DNA of 64,000 nucleotides from DATHBD01 sp035296325 (GTDB taxonomy: Bacteria; Actinomycetota; Actinomycetes; Mycobacteriales; Micromonosporaceae). A model generated the notes under the pieces. The model had not been told where the DNA came from. It saw only the letters and a list, made by a program, of their open reading frames with translations, and ran no database searches. How positions within the stretch are numbered: the first letter of the stretch is position 1; each line of letters starts with the position of its first letter. Both the position numbers and the translations under genes were made by a program. The DNA lies in NCBI GenBank assembly GCA_035296325.1, contig DATHBD010000026.1:1-64000 (forward strand), in the 5' to 3' direction. This document shows positions 14,844 to 23,502 of this stretch, piece by piece.

Positions 14844-16562
14844 ATGACGGGCACCATGCGCTCTTATCCAACCCCGGATCCAGGGCAACCCGACACGCGT
14901 TCGCCGGTGCGATACCTGACCTGGCTCGTACGACGGCATTGGACGGCACTGTTGTCCTCCACCATGCTCGGCATTGTCTGCATGGCGGCCCAGGTGCTCA
15001 TGCCTACTGCCGTCGGCAAGGCCGTCGACACCGGCATCGTTGGTCGCGACCAGCGACTACTGACGCTGTGGACCGGGGTCGTGGTGCTACTGGGCGTCGT
15101 GGGAGCGGTCACCAGCATCATGTACGACCGCTGGTCGCTCACGGCATCGCTCGGCGCAGGGTACCGAACGCTCCAGCTGGTGAACCGGCACGCATGCGAC
15201 CTGGGTGCCTCCATGGCGAAGCGCAGCGCCACGGGCGAGGTGCTGAACATCGGCGTCGCGGACATCACGCAGATCGGCGGCAGCATGGAACTGGTGGGCA
15301 GGGTCGCCGGTTCCGCTGCGGCGGTCGTCCTGGCATGCTCGATCATGGTGGCCGCATCATGGCAGCTCGGTCTGATTGTTCTGATCGGCGTGCCCGCCAT
15401 GGCCTGGCTGACCGGGCTGATGCTGCGCCCGTTGAGCCGCCGCCATTCCGAGCTACGGGGACAGCAGGCGAGGTTGACCACCCGGATCGTTGATCTCGCC
15501 AGCGGACTGCGCGTCGTGCTCGGGATCGGCGGAGAGGGCTACGTGGCGGACCGCTACCGCGCTGAATCTCAACAGGTGCGCCGCGCCGGTGTCCGGGTCG
15601 CTCAGTTGGGCGCGGTACTGGACATGATCCGAACGCTGATGCCCGGCCTGCTGACGCTGGCCGTGGTCTGGGTCGGTGCTATTTACGTTGTGTCCGGCCG
15701 GCTTACGCCCGGACAGCTTGTCGCGTTCTACGGCTATGCGGTGTTCCTGGCGGTCCCGCTCGCAAGGTTGGGCAATGCGGCGGGCCAGCTGACCGCAGCG
15801 CACGTCGCGGCACGCCGGGTCGTGGACATCCTGAACACGACGCCGGAGCTGCCCGATGTCGGCACGGCCGAACCTCCGGCGGAGACCGCCATGCTGCACG
15901 ATCCCATCTCCGGGCTCACCGTGCCGCCCGGGCGGATGATAGCGATTGTCAGCCCGGATCCCGATGACGCTGTGCCCGTCGCCAACCGGCTCGGCCGGTA
16001 CGTGGACGGGGGCGCCACCTACGGCGACGTACCCCTGGAGAGCCTGCCATTGGCGCAGGTACGCCGGCTGATACTCGTGGCCGCGAACGACGCCTGGTTG
16101 TTCTCCGGGTCACTGCGCACCGAGCTCGATGTGCTGGGTCTGGACGGCGCGCGGCCAGGCAGCTTGCGGCGAGCAATCCGGGCGGCGTCGGCCGACGACA
16201 TCTTCGAAGCGCGACGTGACGGCCTGGACGGTGCCATCGTCGGCTCCGGACGCGAGTTCTCGGGCGGCGAACAGCAACGCCTTCGCTTGGTGCGGGCCCT
16301 GATGGCCGATCCCGAGGTGCTGGTGCTGCTCGCGCCGACGAGCGCCGTGGACGTACACACCGAGGGCCGGATCGGGCGTGGGCTACGTGCCTACCGGCGA
16401 GGTAGGACCACGGTCGTCTTCACCAGCAGCCCGATTCTCGCCAGCGTTGCTGATCGCGTCGTGTTGCTGGCGGACGGGAAGGTGGCCGCAGAAGGCACTC
16501 ACCAGGAACTGCTCGCCGACGTCCGCTACCAGGACGTCGTGGCCAGGGAGGGCGGCCAATGA
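14844..16562 (+). CDS. ABC exporter half with degenerate ATPase domain
   Basis: Encodes 572 residues: a membrane domain of about six helices (roughly 30-300) followed by a nucleotide-binding domain (about 350-570). The signature FSGGEQQR (472-479) is intact. The Walker A position reads SPDPDDAV (370-377), with no glycines or lysine. Walker B reads LVLLAPTSAVD, with Leu496 and Ala497 where the Asp and catalytic Glu belong. It cannot bind ATP through its own P-loop but can supply the signature to a partner. It starts 3 bases after the PIG-L stop and overlaps the next gene by 4 bases, so the two form a heterodimer, presumably exporting the cluster's product. Confidence 0.85.
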   Translation: MTGTMRSYPTPDPGQPDTRSPVRYLTWLVRRHWTALLSSTMLGIVCMAAQVLMPTAVGKAVDTGIVGRDQRLLTLWTGVVVLLGVVGAVTSIMYDRWSLTASLGAGYRTLQLVNRHACDLGASMAKRSATGEVLNIGVADITQIGGSMELVGRVAGSAAAVVLACSIMVAASWQLGLIVLIGVPAMAWLTGLMLRPLSRRHSELRGQQARLTTRIVDLASGLRVVLGIGGEGYVADRYRAESQQVRRAGVRVAQLGAVLDMIRTLMPGLLTLAVVWVGAIYVVSGRLTPGQLVAFYGYAVFLAVPLARLGNAAGQLTAAHVAARRVVDILNTTPELPDVGTAEPPAETAMLHDPISGLTVPPGRMIAIVSPDPDDAVPVANRLGRYVDGGATYGDVPLESLPLAQVRRLILVAANDAWLFSGSLRTELDVLGLDGARPGSLRRAIRAASADDIFEARRDGLDGAIVGSGREFSGGEQQRLRLVRALMADPEVLVLLAPTSAVDVHTEGRIGRGLRAYRRGRTTVVFTSSPILASVADRVVLLADGKVAAEGTHQELLADVRYQDVVAREGGQ

Positions 16563-18400
16563 CAACCAGCTTGCCGATCGCGACCGCCAGGCAGGTGCGC
16601 CGATACGCACGCCGGCTGGCTTGGCAGCACCGCCGCCAGGTCGGCGTCGCAGTCCTGCTGCACGTGCTCGCGGCGAGTTCCGGTCTGGCCGCGCCGCGGC
16701 TGCTCGGCGATCTTGTGAGCGACGTGACCGCAGGCACGGTCGACGTCACTCGAATCGGCTTGCTGATCCTGCTGTTTCTTCTCTGCCAAGCCGTGCTGGT
16801 CGGACTGGCAGCAGTCGCATCGGCCCGGCTCGGGGAGAGGGTGCTGGCCGACATTCGCACCGAGTTCGTCAACGGAGTTCTGCGCCTGCCGCTCCAGGAT
16901 GTCGAACGCGCCGGCACAGGTGATCTGGTGACGCGCTCGACCCGTGACGTGGATTTGCTCGCCCGGGCTGTCCGGCAGGCTGTGCCTGACACGTTCATGG
17001 CGACAACCACGATCGTGCTGACGCTCGGCGCGGTGATGCTCGTCGACCCCGTCCTGATTCTTCCCTGCCTCGTCGGCGTCCCCGGCCTCTGGTTCGCGGC
17101 CCGGTGGTATCTCGCCCGCGCCCGGGACGGCTACCTGCGCGAGAACGCCTCCTATGGCCACATCACGCAACGGCTGGCGGAGACGGTCGACGGAGCGCGT
17201 ACCGTGGAGGCCCTACGTGTCGGGCGGCGGCGGGTCCGGCTGATGGACGAGGCCCTGGGGGAGTCCTACCAGGCGCAGCGGTACACGTTGCGGCTGCGCA
17301 CAGTGTTCCTGCCCATCTCGGACCTGAGCTATGTACTGCCGGTGGCCGCGACGCTGCTGGTCGGAGGCATGCTTTACGTGGACGGCCGGGTGACGCTCGC
17401 GGCGATCATCACTGTCACACTTTACGTGCAACAACTGGTGGCGCCCGTTGACGTACTGCTCTACTGGCTGAACGAGTTGCAAATCGGCGGTGCATCGCTG
17501 GCGCGACTGGTGGGGGTGATGCGACCGCGGGCGCAGGTGGTCGAGGCGAGCGTCCCACCTCCCCCGCCGCCGATGGCGGCCGCGACAGGCGCCGTGGAGT
17601 TGCGGGGGGTGGGGTTCTCCTACCGTGACGGCCACGAAGTGCTCCGTGACGTTGACCTCGTGGTGGAGCCGGGCGAGACCCTGGTGATCGTGGGGCCATC
17701 CGGGGCGGGGAAGTCCACGCTCGCGCGGCTCATAGCAGGCGTTCACAGCCCGAGCGAGGGCTCGGTCGTGGTGGACGGCAAACCGGTCGCGGCCTTGCCG
17801 GCGCGCGACCGCCACCGGCATGTGGCCCTGGTGACGCAGGAGTACCACATCTTCAGTGGCACGCTGCGCGACAACCTGGTCATGGTGAAGCCCGATGCCG
17901 ATGACGCAGAGCTCGAGCACGTCATGACGGTGTTGGGCGCATGGGGATGGGCGAGTCGCCTCGGCTGGGAGGGGCGCGTCGGTTCCGGTGGTGCAGATCT
18001 GTCTGCTGCGCAAGGCCAGCAGTTGGCCTTGGCGCGCGTCATTCTGGCTGACCCGCAGGTGGTGGTGCTCGACGAGGCCACCGCCCAGCTCGCGCCGCGA
18101 GCAGCCCGCGACATCGAACGGTCGCTCGCGGTGGCCTTGCGCGGCCGTACGATCGTCGCCGTTGCACATCGCCTGCACACGTCGCGCGACGCCGACCGCA
18201 TCGTGGTGATGGAACACGGCCGTGTCGTGGAGTTCGGCGGACATGCGGACCTTGTCCGCCGCGGCGGTGTGTACGCGGAGTTGTGGAGAAGCTGGCACGG
18301 TGGCACCGGCACCGGCACCGGCACCGGCACCGTGACCGCCGACCGGGAGGAGGCCGCGGCAGCGGGTGCCGAGGGCGGCGTCGATGCGAGGTGGTCATGA
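16559..18400 (+). CDS. ABC exporter half with intact Walker motifs but altered signature
   Basis: Encodes 613 residues with membrane domain and NBD. Walker A GPSGAGKST (379-387) and Walker B VVVLDEAT with Asp505 and Glu506 are intact, and VAHRLH supplies the H-loop. The signature is LSAAQGQQ (481-488) instead of LSGGQ. This is the mirror image of its partner, which has a good signature and no Walker A. A PPPPPP linker lies before the NBD and a Gly-Thr repeat (GTGTGTGTGT) near the C-terminus is encoded by a hexamer repeat. It is the last gene of the cluster. Confidence 0.88.
   Translation: MTTSLPIATARQVRRYARRLAWQHRRQVGVAVLLHVLAASSGLAAPRLLGDLVSDVTAGTVDVTRIGLLILLFLLCQAVLVGLAAVASARLGERVLADIRTEFVNGVLRLPLQDVERAGTGDLVTRSTRDVDLLARAVRQAVPDTFMATTTIVLTLGAVMLVDPVLILPCLVGVPGLWFAARWYLARARDGYLRENASYGHITQRLAETVDGARTVEALRVGRRRVRLMDEALGESYQAQRYTLRLRTVFLPISDLSYVLPVAATLLVGGMLYVDGRVTLAAIITVTLYVQQLVAPVDVLLYWLNELQIGGASLARLVGVMRPRAQVVEASVPPPPPPMAAATGAVELRGVGFSYRDGHEVLRDVDLVVEPGETLVIVGPSGAGKSTLARLIAGVHSPSEGSVVVDGKPVAALPARDRHRHVALVTQEYHIFSGTLRDNLVMVKPDADDAELEHVMTVLGAWGWASRLGWEGRVGSGGADLSAAQGQQLALARVILADPQVVVLDEATAQLAPRAARDIERSLAVALRGRTIVAVAHRLHTSRDADRIVVMEHGRVVEFGGHADLVRRGGVYAELWRSWHGGTGTGTGTGTVTADREEAAAAGAEGGVDARWS
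18302..18331 (+). repeat. Tandem hexamer (GGCACC)5 inside the ABC gene
   Basis: Five exact GGCACC units in frame encode alternating Gly-Thr near the C-terminus of the second ABC half. Such a repeat could change length by slippage without altering the frame. Confidence 0.9.
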
Positions 18401-18479
18401 ACTGAGGCCCGGCGACGAGTCTTCAGGTGAGCCGGCAGCGCGCCGTAGCGCACCCGAACCGCAGTCGGCGCGACCGGCG

Positions 18480-19067
18480 TCAGGCCTCGCCGGCCCGCCA
18501 TCCGCGCCCGATCATGCGCAGCAGGGCGGGGTACACCCCCAGGTACCGGAACGGCTTGATGCCGGCCAGGTAGAGGGCGCCGAGCCTCCCGTTGGGCTTG
18601 ACCAGGACGGCCATCTGGCCTCGGTGCCCGCCGGCGGGGTCCGGGACCCAGCCCAGGTGCATCACCGTGTGGACGGTGCGGTTGGCCAGCTCGGCGGCCC
18701 ACTCGTCGTGGGTCTGGTAGATCGCGGTGAACGGGACCGCGCGCAGGTCGGGCCCGCGCGGCCCGGCGCGGAGATCGTCGGGCAGCCGGTCGCGCAGGCT
18801 CGGCACCCGGCCGCCGATGCCCGATCCGGGCCCGTCCCAGCCGAAGAGCGCCCCGAGTTTCCAGCGCAGGGTGAACAGCGCGCGCGGGATCGCCCCGGGG
18901 ACCGGTGTGCCGGTGCGTTCGCCGCCGGCGAGCTGGCGGACGAGACGGTCGAGGTCGTCGGGGCCGCCCGGCGTCGGCAGGGCCCAGACGTCTTCCACGG
19001 TGAAGTCACCGGCGATCTCGTGGATCCGCCACGGACGGGAGGTGTGCGCGGTGGTAGCGAGTCTCAT
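18480..19067 (-). CDS. DUF2867-family protein
   Basis: Encodes 195 residues beginning MRLATTAHTSRPWRIHEIAGDFTVEDVW. The pattern of an acyl/lipid-binding-like protein with LHLGWVPDP-type and GRLGALYLAGIKPFRYLGVYPALL segments resembles DUF2867 proteins found beside TetR regulators; biochemical role is unknown. The frame is open upstream, but ATG at 19067-19065 has GGAGC just ahead and the family starts here. It is divergent from the TetR gene, and the operators lie between them, so it is probably that regulator's target. Confidence 0.7.
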   Translation of the reverse strand: MRLATTAHTSRPWRIHEIAGDFTVEDVWALPTPGGPDDLDRLVRQLAGGERTGTPVPGAIPRALFTLRWKLGALFGWDGPGSGIGGRVPSLRDRLPDDLRAGPRGPDLRAVPFTAIYQTHDEWAAELANRTVHTVMHLGWVPDPAGGHRGQMAVLVKPNGRLGALYLAGIKPFRYLGVYPALLRMIGRGWRAGEA

Positions 19068-19078
19068 GAAAGCTCCGA

Positions 19079-19131
19079 TCTGTACTCTGGCGTATAAATC
19101 AGAGGCTAACCCATCTGTACGCAACCGTATA
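19079..19131. promoter_or_regulatory. Twin operator sites between DUF2867 gene and tetR-type gene
   Basis: TCTGTAC-N5-CGTATA occurs twice, at 19079-19096 and 19114-19131, 35 bases apart, in a 90-base divergent intergenic region. Each unit is an imperfect dyad (TGTAC/GTATA). This is the expected layout of TetR-family binding sites controlling both the regulator and its divergent target. Confidence 0.7.
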
Positions 19132-19156
19132 GTTGGTCGCACGTGAGGAGACCCAC

Positions 19157-19723
19157 ATGGCCCTGGCCCGCACCTCGCGCGGGAAGTGGATCGAGGAAGG
19201 ACTGCGCGCGCTCGCCGCTGGCGGCCCGGCGGCCGTGCGGATTGAGGCGCTGGCCCAGGCGCTCGGCGTGACCAAGGGCGGCTTCTACGGTTACTTCGCC
19301 AACCGTGACGTGCTGCTCACCGAGATGCTCGACATGTGGGAGCGCGAGGTCGCCGAGGCCGTGATCGAGCAGGTCGAGCGGGACGGAGGCGACGGTCGGG
19401 CCAGGCTCGGCCGGCTGTTCACGATCGTCGCCGCGTCCGCCGTGTCCGCCGAGTCGGTGCGAAGCCCGCTGGTCGACCTCGCGATCCGCGACTGGGCCCG
19501 GCGCGACGAGGCGGTGGCCGAGCGGCTGCGGCGCGTCGACAACCGGCGGATGGAATATCTTCGCTCGCTGTTCGCCACCTTCTGCCCGGACCCGGACGAC
19601 GTCGAGGTCCGGTCCATGCTCACATTCTCGGTGCGGATCGGCGCGTATGTCGTCGGCGCCGACCACCCCGGCCGCAGCCGCACCGACGTCATGAAACTCA
19701 CCGGCGAGTGGCTGCTGCGGTAG
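19157..19723 (+). CDS. TetR/AcrR-family transcriptional regulator
   Basis: Encodes 188 residues. The N-terminal helix-turn-helix is clear: IEALAQALGVTKGGFYGYFANRDVLLTEML (split by residues about 30-60), including the family hallmark GFYxYFxNRDxLL. The C-terminal ligand domain is helical with no specific ligand suggested. ATG 19157 has GAGGAG at 19145-19150; an in-frame start at 19133 is less likely. Its stop codon lies inside the first unit of a 14-base tandem repeat. Confidence 0.9.
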   Translation: MALARTSRGKWIEEGLRALAAGGPAAVRIEALAQALGVTKGGFYGYFANRDVLLTEMLDMWEREVAEAVIEQVERDGGDGRARLGRLFTIVAASAVSAESVRSPLVDLAIRDWARRDEAVAERLRRVDNRRMEYLRSLFATFCPDPDDVEVRSMLTFSVRIGAYVVGADHPGRSRTDVMKLTGEWLLR

Positions 19724-19757
19724 CCCGCGAACGGTAGCCCGCGAACGGTAGCCCGCG
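19719..19757 (+). repeat. 14-bp tandem repeat overlapping the tetR-type stop codon
   Basis: GGTAGCCCGCGAAC occurs at 19719-19732 and 19733-19746, with a partial third unit from 19747. The TAG in the first unit is the stop codon of the regulator gene, so the duplications are in its 3' untranslated end. Confidence 0.9.
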
Positions 19758-19829
19758 CGCGGCGGTGACCCACCCACCGCGCCACCTTCGTTACGTCGGC
19801 GCGCCATGGTGGTCCTTCGGTCCCGATGC

Positions 19830-22154
19830 TCACCTCGGTCCCAGGCCGATGCCTCCCGGTGTCGCGGGCGCGGGCCGAGGGGCTCGCCGCGCAACCGGGC
19901 CGAGGGTGGCGGCCAGACCGCCGCGTCGCGATTCCAGACCGATCGCGAGTGGCGTGGCAAGAAACACCGACGAGTACGTGCCCAGCGTGATGCCGATCAG
20001 CAGTGCGACCGCGAAGTCGGCAAGCGACTCCCCGCCGAGCACGGCCAGCGCGGTCAGGACGAAGAGCGCGCCCAGCCCGGTGTTGACGGTCCGTGGCACG
20101 GTCTGAAGGCAGGCGGTGTTGGCAAGCGTGGCGAAGGCGGGTCGTTGCTCCCGGCGCTTGGTCTTGGCGCCCCGCACCAACTCGCGTACCCGGTCGAACA
20201 CCACGACGGAGTCGTTGACCGAATAGCCGATCACGGTGAGCAGCGCGGCGAGGAACACCCCGTCCACCGGCTTGCCGAGCCACGCGAACACGCCGATCAA
20301 AATGAGGACATCGTGGACCATGCCGAGCACGGCGGCGGCGCTCCACTGCCATCGGAAGCGCATCGCCAGGTACGCCAGCTGTGCCGCGAGCGCCACCGTG
20401 AGGGCGATGAGCGCCTTGCGCCGCAGCTCGTCTCCCAGACTTGGGCCGATCTTCTCGTCGCGTCGCAACTCGACGCTGCCGCCGGCGGTAGCGGCAAGGG
20501 CTTCCCGGACCCGTCGTTCGGCCGTGTCGTCGAAGCTGCCGGACCGCACCGAGATGTTGCCGCCATCGGACTCATTCACCACGGCCGTGGGCAGCCCGGC
20601 GGACGTGACGGCCGCGCGTGCCGAGTCCACGTCGATGGTGCGGCTGCTGCCGTACTCCACCAGCCGGCCACCGGTGAACTCCACCCCGAACGACAGGCCC
20701 CGAACGCCGATGCCGGCGAGGGCAAGGACCACCGCGGCCGCGGAGATGGCCAACCAGAGGCGACGGCGGCCCATCAGGTTCGGATTGCGCCGCTCGAGGG
20801 TGCGGCGCACCCAGCCGACGTTGGCGAGTCCGCTCCAGCTGGGGCGAGCCGACAGCCACCGCTGCCGCAGGGCCACCTCGGTGAGGACCCGGGTGAGGAC
20901 CAGGGCGGTGAACATGGCGGCCAGCACGCCGATGGTCAGCGTGACACCGAACCCACGTACCGGACCGGAGGCCAGGAAGAAGAGCAGCCCGGCAGCGAGC
21001 AGGGTGGTGACGTTGGAGTCGATGATCGCCGACCAGGCGTTGCCGAATCCGGCCCGGATCGCGCCGCGCAGGCTGCGTTTCCCGCCGGCGTACTCCTCCC
21101 TGGCCCGTTCGAAGACGAGCACGTTGGCGTCGACGGCCATGCCGATCGCCAGCACGAAGCCGGCCAGGCCGGGCAGCGTCAACGTGGCGCCGAGAGCGAG
21201 CAGCGCCGCGTAGGAGATCAGCCCGTATGCCATCAGCGCCACCGCGGCCAGGCCACCGACGATGCGGTAGACCGCGATGATGAACAGGATCGTGGCCGTC
21301 ACGCCGAGGACCGCCGCCTGTGCGGATGCTTCGATGGCCGCCTTGCCCAGGGTCGGCCCGACGGATCGTCGCTCGATGATCTCCACCGGTACCGGCAGCG
21401 CACCCGCGCGTACCAGTAGCGCCAGGTCGTTCGCCTCGGCCCGGTCGAATGAACCGGTGATCACCGTGGAGCCTCCGGTGATGCCCGCCTCACACGCCAC
21501 CGTCGGCTCGACCTGCGGCGAGGAGACGACTCTGTCGTCAAGGACGATCGCCACCCGCCGGGTCGGATCCCCGGCCGGAGCGCAGGCGGCCTTGCCGGTC
21601 AGTTGCTGCCAGGCCCGTTCTCCGCCGCCGGAGAAGTCGATCGCCACCTGCCACTGCCCGATCTGGCTCACCTGGGCATCTGCTCCGCTGATCTCCCGAC
21701 CGGTCAGCGCGGCCGGCCCCAGCCGGAGTGGCTGTCCAGACTCGTCGTTCAGCACAAGGTCCCCGCCGGTGCCGCCGGGTGGCGGACTGGTGCCCGTCGG
21801 CGCCGCGCCCAGGACCGGGTGCAGGGTCAGCTGGGCGGTGCGCCCGATGACCTCGACCGCCTGCTGCGGGTCGGTGACCCCGGGCAGTTCGATGATGATG
21901 CGCCGTTCTCCCGAGCGGGCCAGCGTCGGCTCGGCGACCCCGAGTTCGTCGACCCGGCGGCGCAGCACCTCCAGCGCCTGTTCGGTGGTCTCCTCGGTGG
22001 CCTTGGCCAGCTCACCGTTTCGGGTTTCCAACACAATCTGGGTACCGCCGCGCAGGTCCAGCCCCAGCCGCGCCGGCCGGGTGGCGACAAGCCACCCGGC
22101 GACGATCAGCACGATCAGGGCGAGAACCGCGCGCGCGGCCGAAGCGCGCGACAC
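19830..22154 (-). CDS. secDF: Fused protein-export membrane protein SecDF
   Basis: Encodes 774 residues joining SecD and SecF in one chain. The SecD part has GLDLRGGTQIVLE (about residues 31-43), a periplasmic P1 region with LPGV and a membrane block with VDANVLVFERAREE. The SecF part begins near 480 with GVEFTGGRLVEY and has NDSVVVFDRVREL. SecDF uses the proton gradient to help complete secretion through SecYEG. Most actinobacteria have separate secD and secF genes beside yajC, which are not seen here, so this is probably an additional accessory copy. A small membrane protein gene lies upstream in the same direction. Confidence 0.92.
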   Translation of the reverse strand: MSRASAARAVLALIVLIVAGWLVATRPARLGLDLRGGTQIVLETRNGELAKATEETTEQALEVLRRRVDELGVAEPTLARSGERRIIIELPGVTDPQQAVEVIGRTAQLTLHPVLGAAPTGTSPPPGGTGGDLVLNDESGQPLRLGPAALTGREISGADAQVSQIGQWQVAIDFSGGGERAWQQLTGKAACAPAGDPTRRVAIVLDDRVVSSPQVEPTVACEAGITGGSTVITGSFDRAEANDLALLVRAGALPVPVEIIERRSVGPTLGKAAIEASAQAAVLGVTATILFIIAVYRIVGGLAAVALMAYGLISYAALLALGATLTLPGLAGFVLAIGMAVDANVLVFERAREEYAGGKRSLRGAIRAGFGNAWSAIIDSNVTTLLAAGLLFFLASGPVRGFGVTLTIGVLAAMFTALVLTRVLTEVALRQRWLSARPSWSGLANVGWVRRTLERRNPNLMGRRRLWLAISAAAVVLALAGIGVRGLSFGVEFTGGRLVEYGSSRTIDVDSARAAVTSAGLPTAVVNESDGGNISVRSGSFDDTAERRVREALAATAGGSVELRRDEKIGPSLGDELRRKALIALTVALAAQLAYLAMRFRWQWSAAAVLGMVHDVLILIGVFAWLGKPVDGVFLAALLTVIGYSVNDSVVVFDRVRELVRGAKTKRREQRPAFATLANTACLQTVPRTVNTGLGALFVLTALAVLGGESLADFAVALLIGITLGTYSSVFLATPLAIGLESRRGGLAATLGPVARRAPRPAPATPGGIGLGPR

Positions 22155-22226
22155 GATGGAACTCCTCGCAGAGGGAAGGGCGGGCGCTCCGCCACCGTGG
22201 CGGGCTCCCGAAGGTCAGACGGAGAT

Positions 22227-22607
22227 TCACGCCGCGAACGGCGGAGCCCGACCCTGGTACACCTCTGCGGGAACAGCGGGGAACCAACCGGTTGCCACGC
22301 TGGTGCGCACCTGCCACCCGGCCGGCGCGATGAGCCGGTACACCGGCGGGTGGCCGGCGAACAACGGCCCGGGCAGAAGCTGCGCGCCGCGCTTGGCCAG
22401 CAACCGGATGTCGGTCCGGGTGGCCGCGGTGGCGGGGTGGGCCGGAGTGCCCGCGCTGCTCAGCGCCGGGCTACCGGGCGCGACGGTCCCCGGCGTCCCC
22501 GGCGTCCCCTCGACACCGGCGCCGAACAGGACGACGAACAGCAGCGAGAGCAGCACAGGGAGGCCGCTCGCCCGCAAGGGCAACCGCTCCACCCGCCGTG
22601 CCGTCAC
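22227..22607 (-). CDS. Small membrane-anchored protein of unknown function
   Basis: Encodes 126 residues with one N-terminal hydrophobic segment (about 13-31) and a Gly/Pro/Thr-rich exported part. Starts at GTG 22607 with an excellent GGAGGTGAT ribosome site just upstream. It precedes secDF by 72 bases on the same strand, so co-transcription is likely. I recognise no family. The tail contains VYRLIAPAGWQVRTSVATGW, which looks folded rather than disordered. Confidence 0.6.
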   Translation of the reverse strand: MTARRVERLPLRASGLPVLLSLLFVVLFGAGVEGTPGTPGTVAPGSPALSSAGTPAHPATAATRTDIRLLAKRGAQLLPGPLFAGHPPVYRLIAPAGWQVRTSVATGWFPAVPAEVYQGRAPPFAA

Positions 22608-22773
22608 GGATCACCTCCACCGATGAGGAAACCGTACCGGATGCTGTTCGTGATGGCGGCTGAGTCCTAGCGTGAGTGGCGTGACAGGGGCCACCGCAAC
22701 CGGTGTGCCGGCAGAAATTCGCGGCGCTCCGAATTCCAGAAATGATCCAGGCAACGGCGAGAGGCACAGTCCA

Positions 22774-23481
22774 ATGAGTACATTCGTGTTGATCCACGGC
22801 GGCGGAGACGTCGGTTGGTCCTGGCACCTGGTCGAGGCCGAACTGCGGGCGCGTGGGCACGACGTGGTGGCGCCCGACCTCCCGGGTGATGACGAATCGA
22901 AGACGCTGGTGGACTACGCCGACGCGGTGGTCGAGGCTGTCGGTGAGCGGCCGAACCTGGTGGTCGTGGGCCACTCGTTCGGAGCGTTCACCGCCCCGTT
23001 GGTCGCCGATCGGCTACCCGTCGATGTGCTGGTCCTCCTGGCCGGCATGATCCCGTCGCCGGGTGAGTCGCCGGACGAGTGGTGGGCCAACACCGGCTAT
23101 CAGCGCGCGGTGGAGGACCAGGCCAGGCGCGATGGCGGGTTGACCGGCAACGCGGATCCCTACGTGAGCTACTACCACGATGTACCGCGCAAGCTGGCCG
23201 CGGAGGCGCTGAGCAAGGAGCGCGCGCATCCGTCCAGCGCCGCGACCGCCGCTCCCTGGCCGTTGGACGCGTGGCCGGACGTGCCGACGCGGTTCGTGCT
23301 CTGCGGCGAGGACCGCTTCTTCCCGCCCGACTTCTTCCGCCGGCTGGTGCCCGCCCGCCTGGGCATCGCCCCCGACGAGATCGCCGGCAGCCACTGCGTC
23401 GCACTCAGCCGCCCCAAAGAGTTGGCGGACATGTTGGTGGGCTACGCGGCTGCCGCGTCCGACCCGGGGATCGAGGAGTGA
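22774..23481 (+). CDS. Alpha/beta hydrolase
   Basis: Encodes 235 residues. The oxyanion-hole motif is VLIHGGGDVGWSWH (residues 5-18) and the nucleophile elbow is GHSFG. The acid is probably the Asp in CGEDRFF, and the His lies in GSHCVALSRP near the C-terminus, giving a full triad. It resembles small esterases of the MES/RsbQ type. Substrate is unknown. ATG 22774 is chosen because the fold starts here; GAGAGG lies upstream. Confidence 0.88.
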   Translation: MSTFVLIHGGGDVGWSWHLVEAELRARGHDVVAPDLPGDDESKTLVDYADAVVEAVGERPNLVVVGHSFGAFTAPLVADRLPVDVLVLLAGMIPSPGESPDEWWANTGYQRAVEDQARRDGGLTGNADPYVSYYHDVPRKLAAEALSKERAHPSSAATAAPWPLDAWPDVPTRFVLCGEDRFFPPDFFRRLVPARLGIAPDEIAGSHCVALSRPKELADMLVGYAAAASDPGIEE

Positions 23482-23502
23482 GTATGCCCAGATCGCGAGC
23501 GC

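Noticed and set aside
18302..18331. Hexamer repeats as a CRISPR-like or regulatory array
   Set aside because: The units are contiguous without spacers and are in frame inside a coding region. No CRISPR array or cas gene was seen anywhere in the window.
16559..18400. LSAAQ signature taken as evidence of a dead transporter
   Set aside because: The partner subunit supplies an intact signature to this subunit's good Walker A/B site, so one functional site is still expected.
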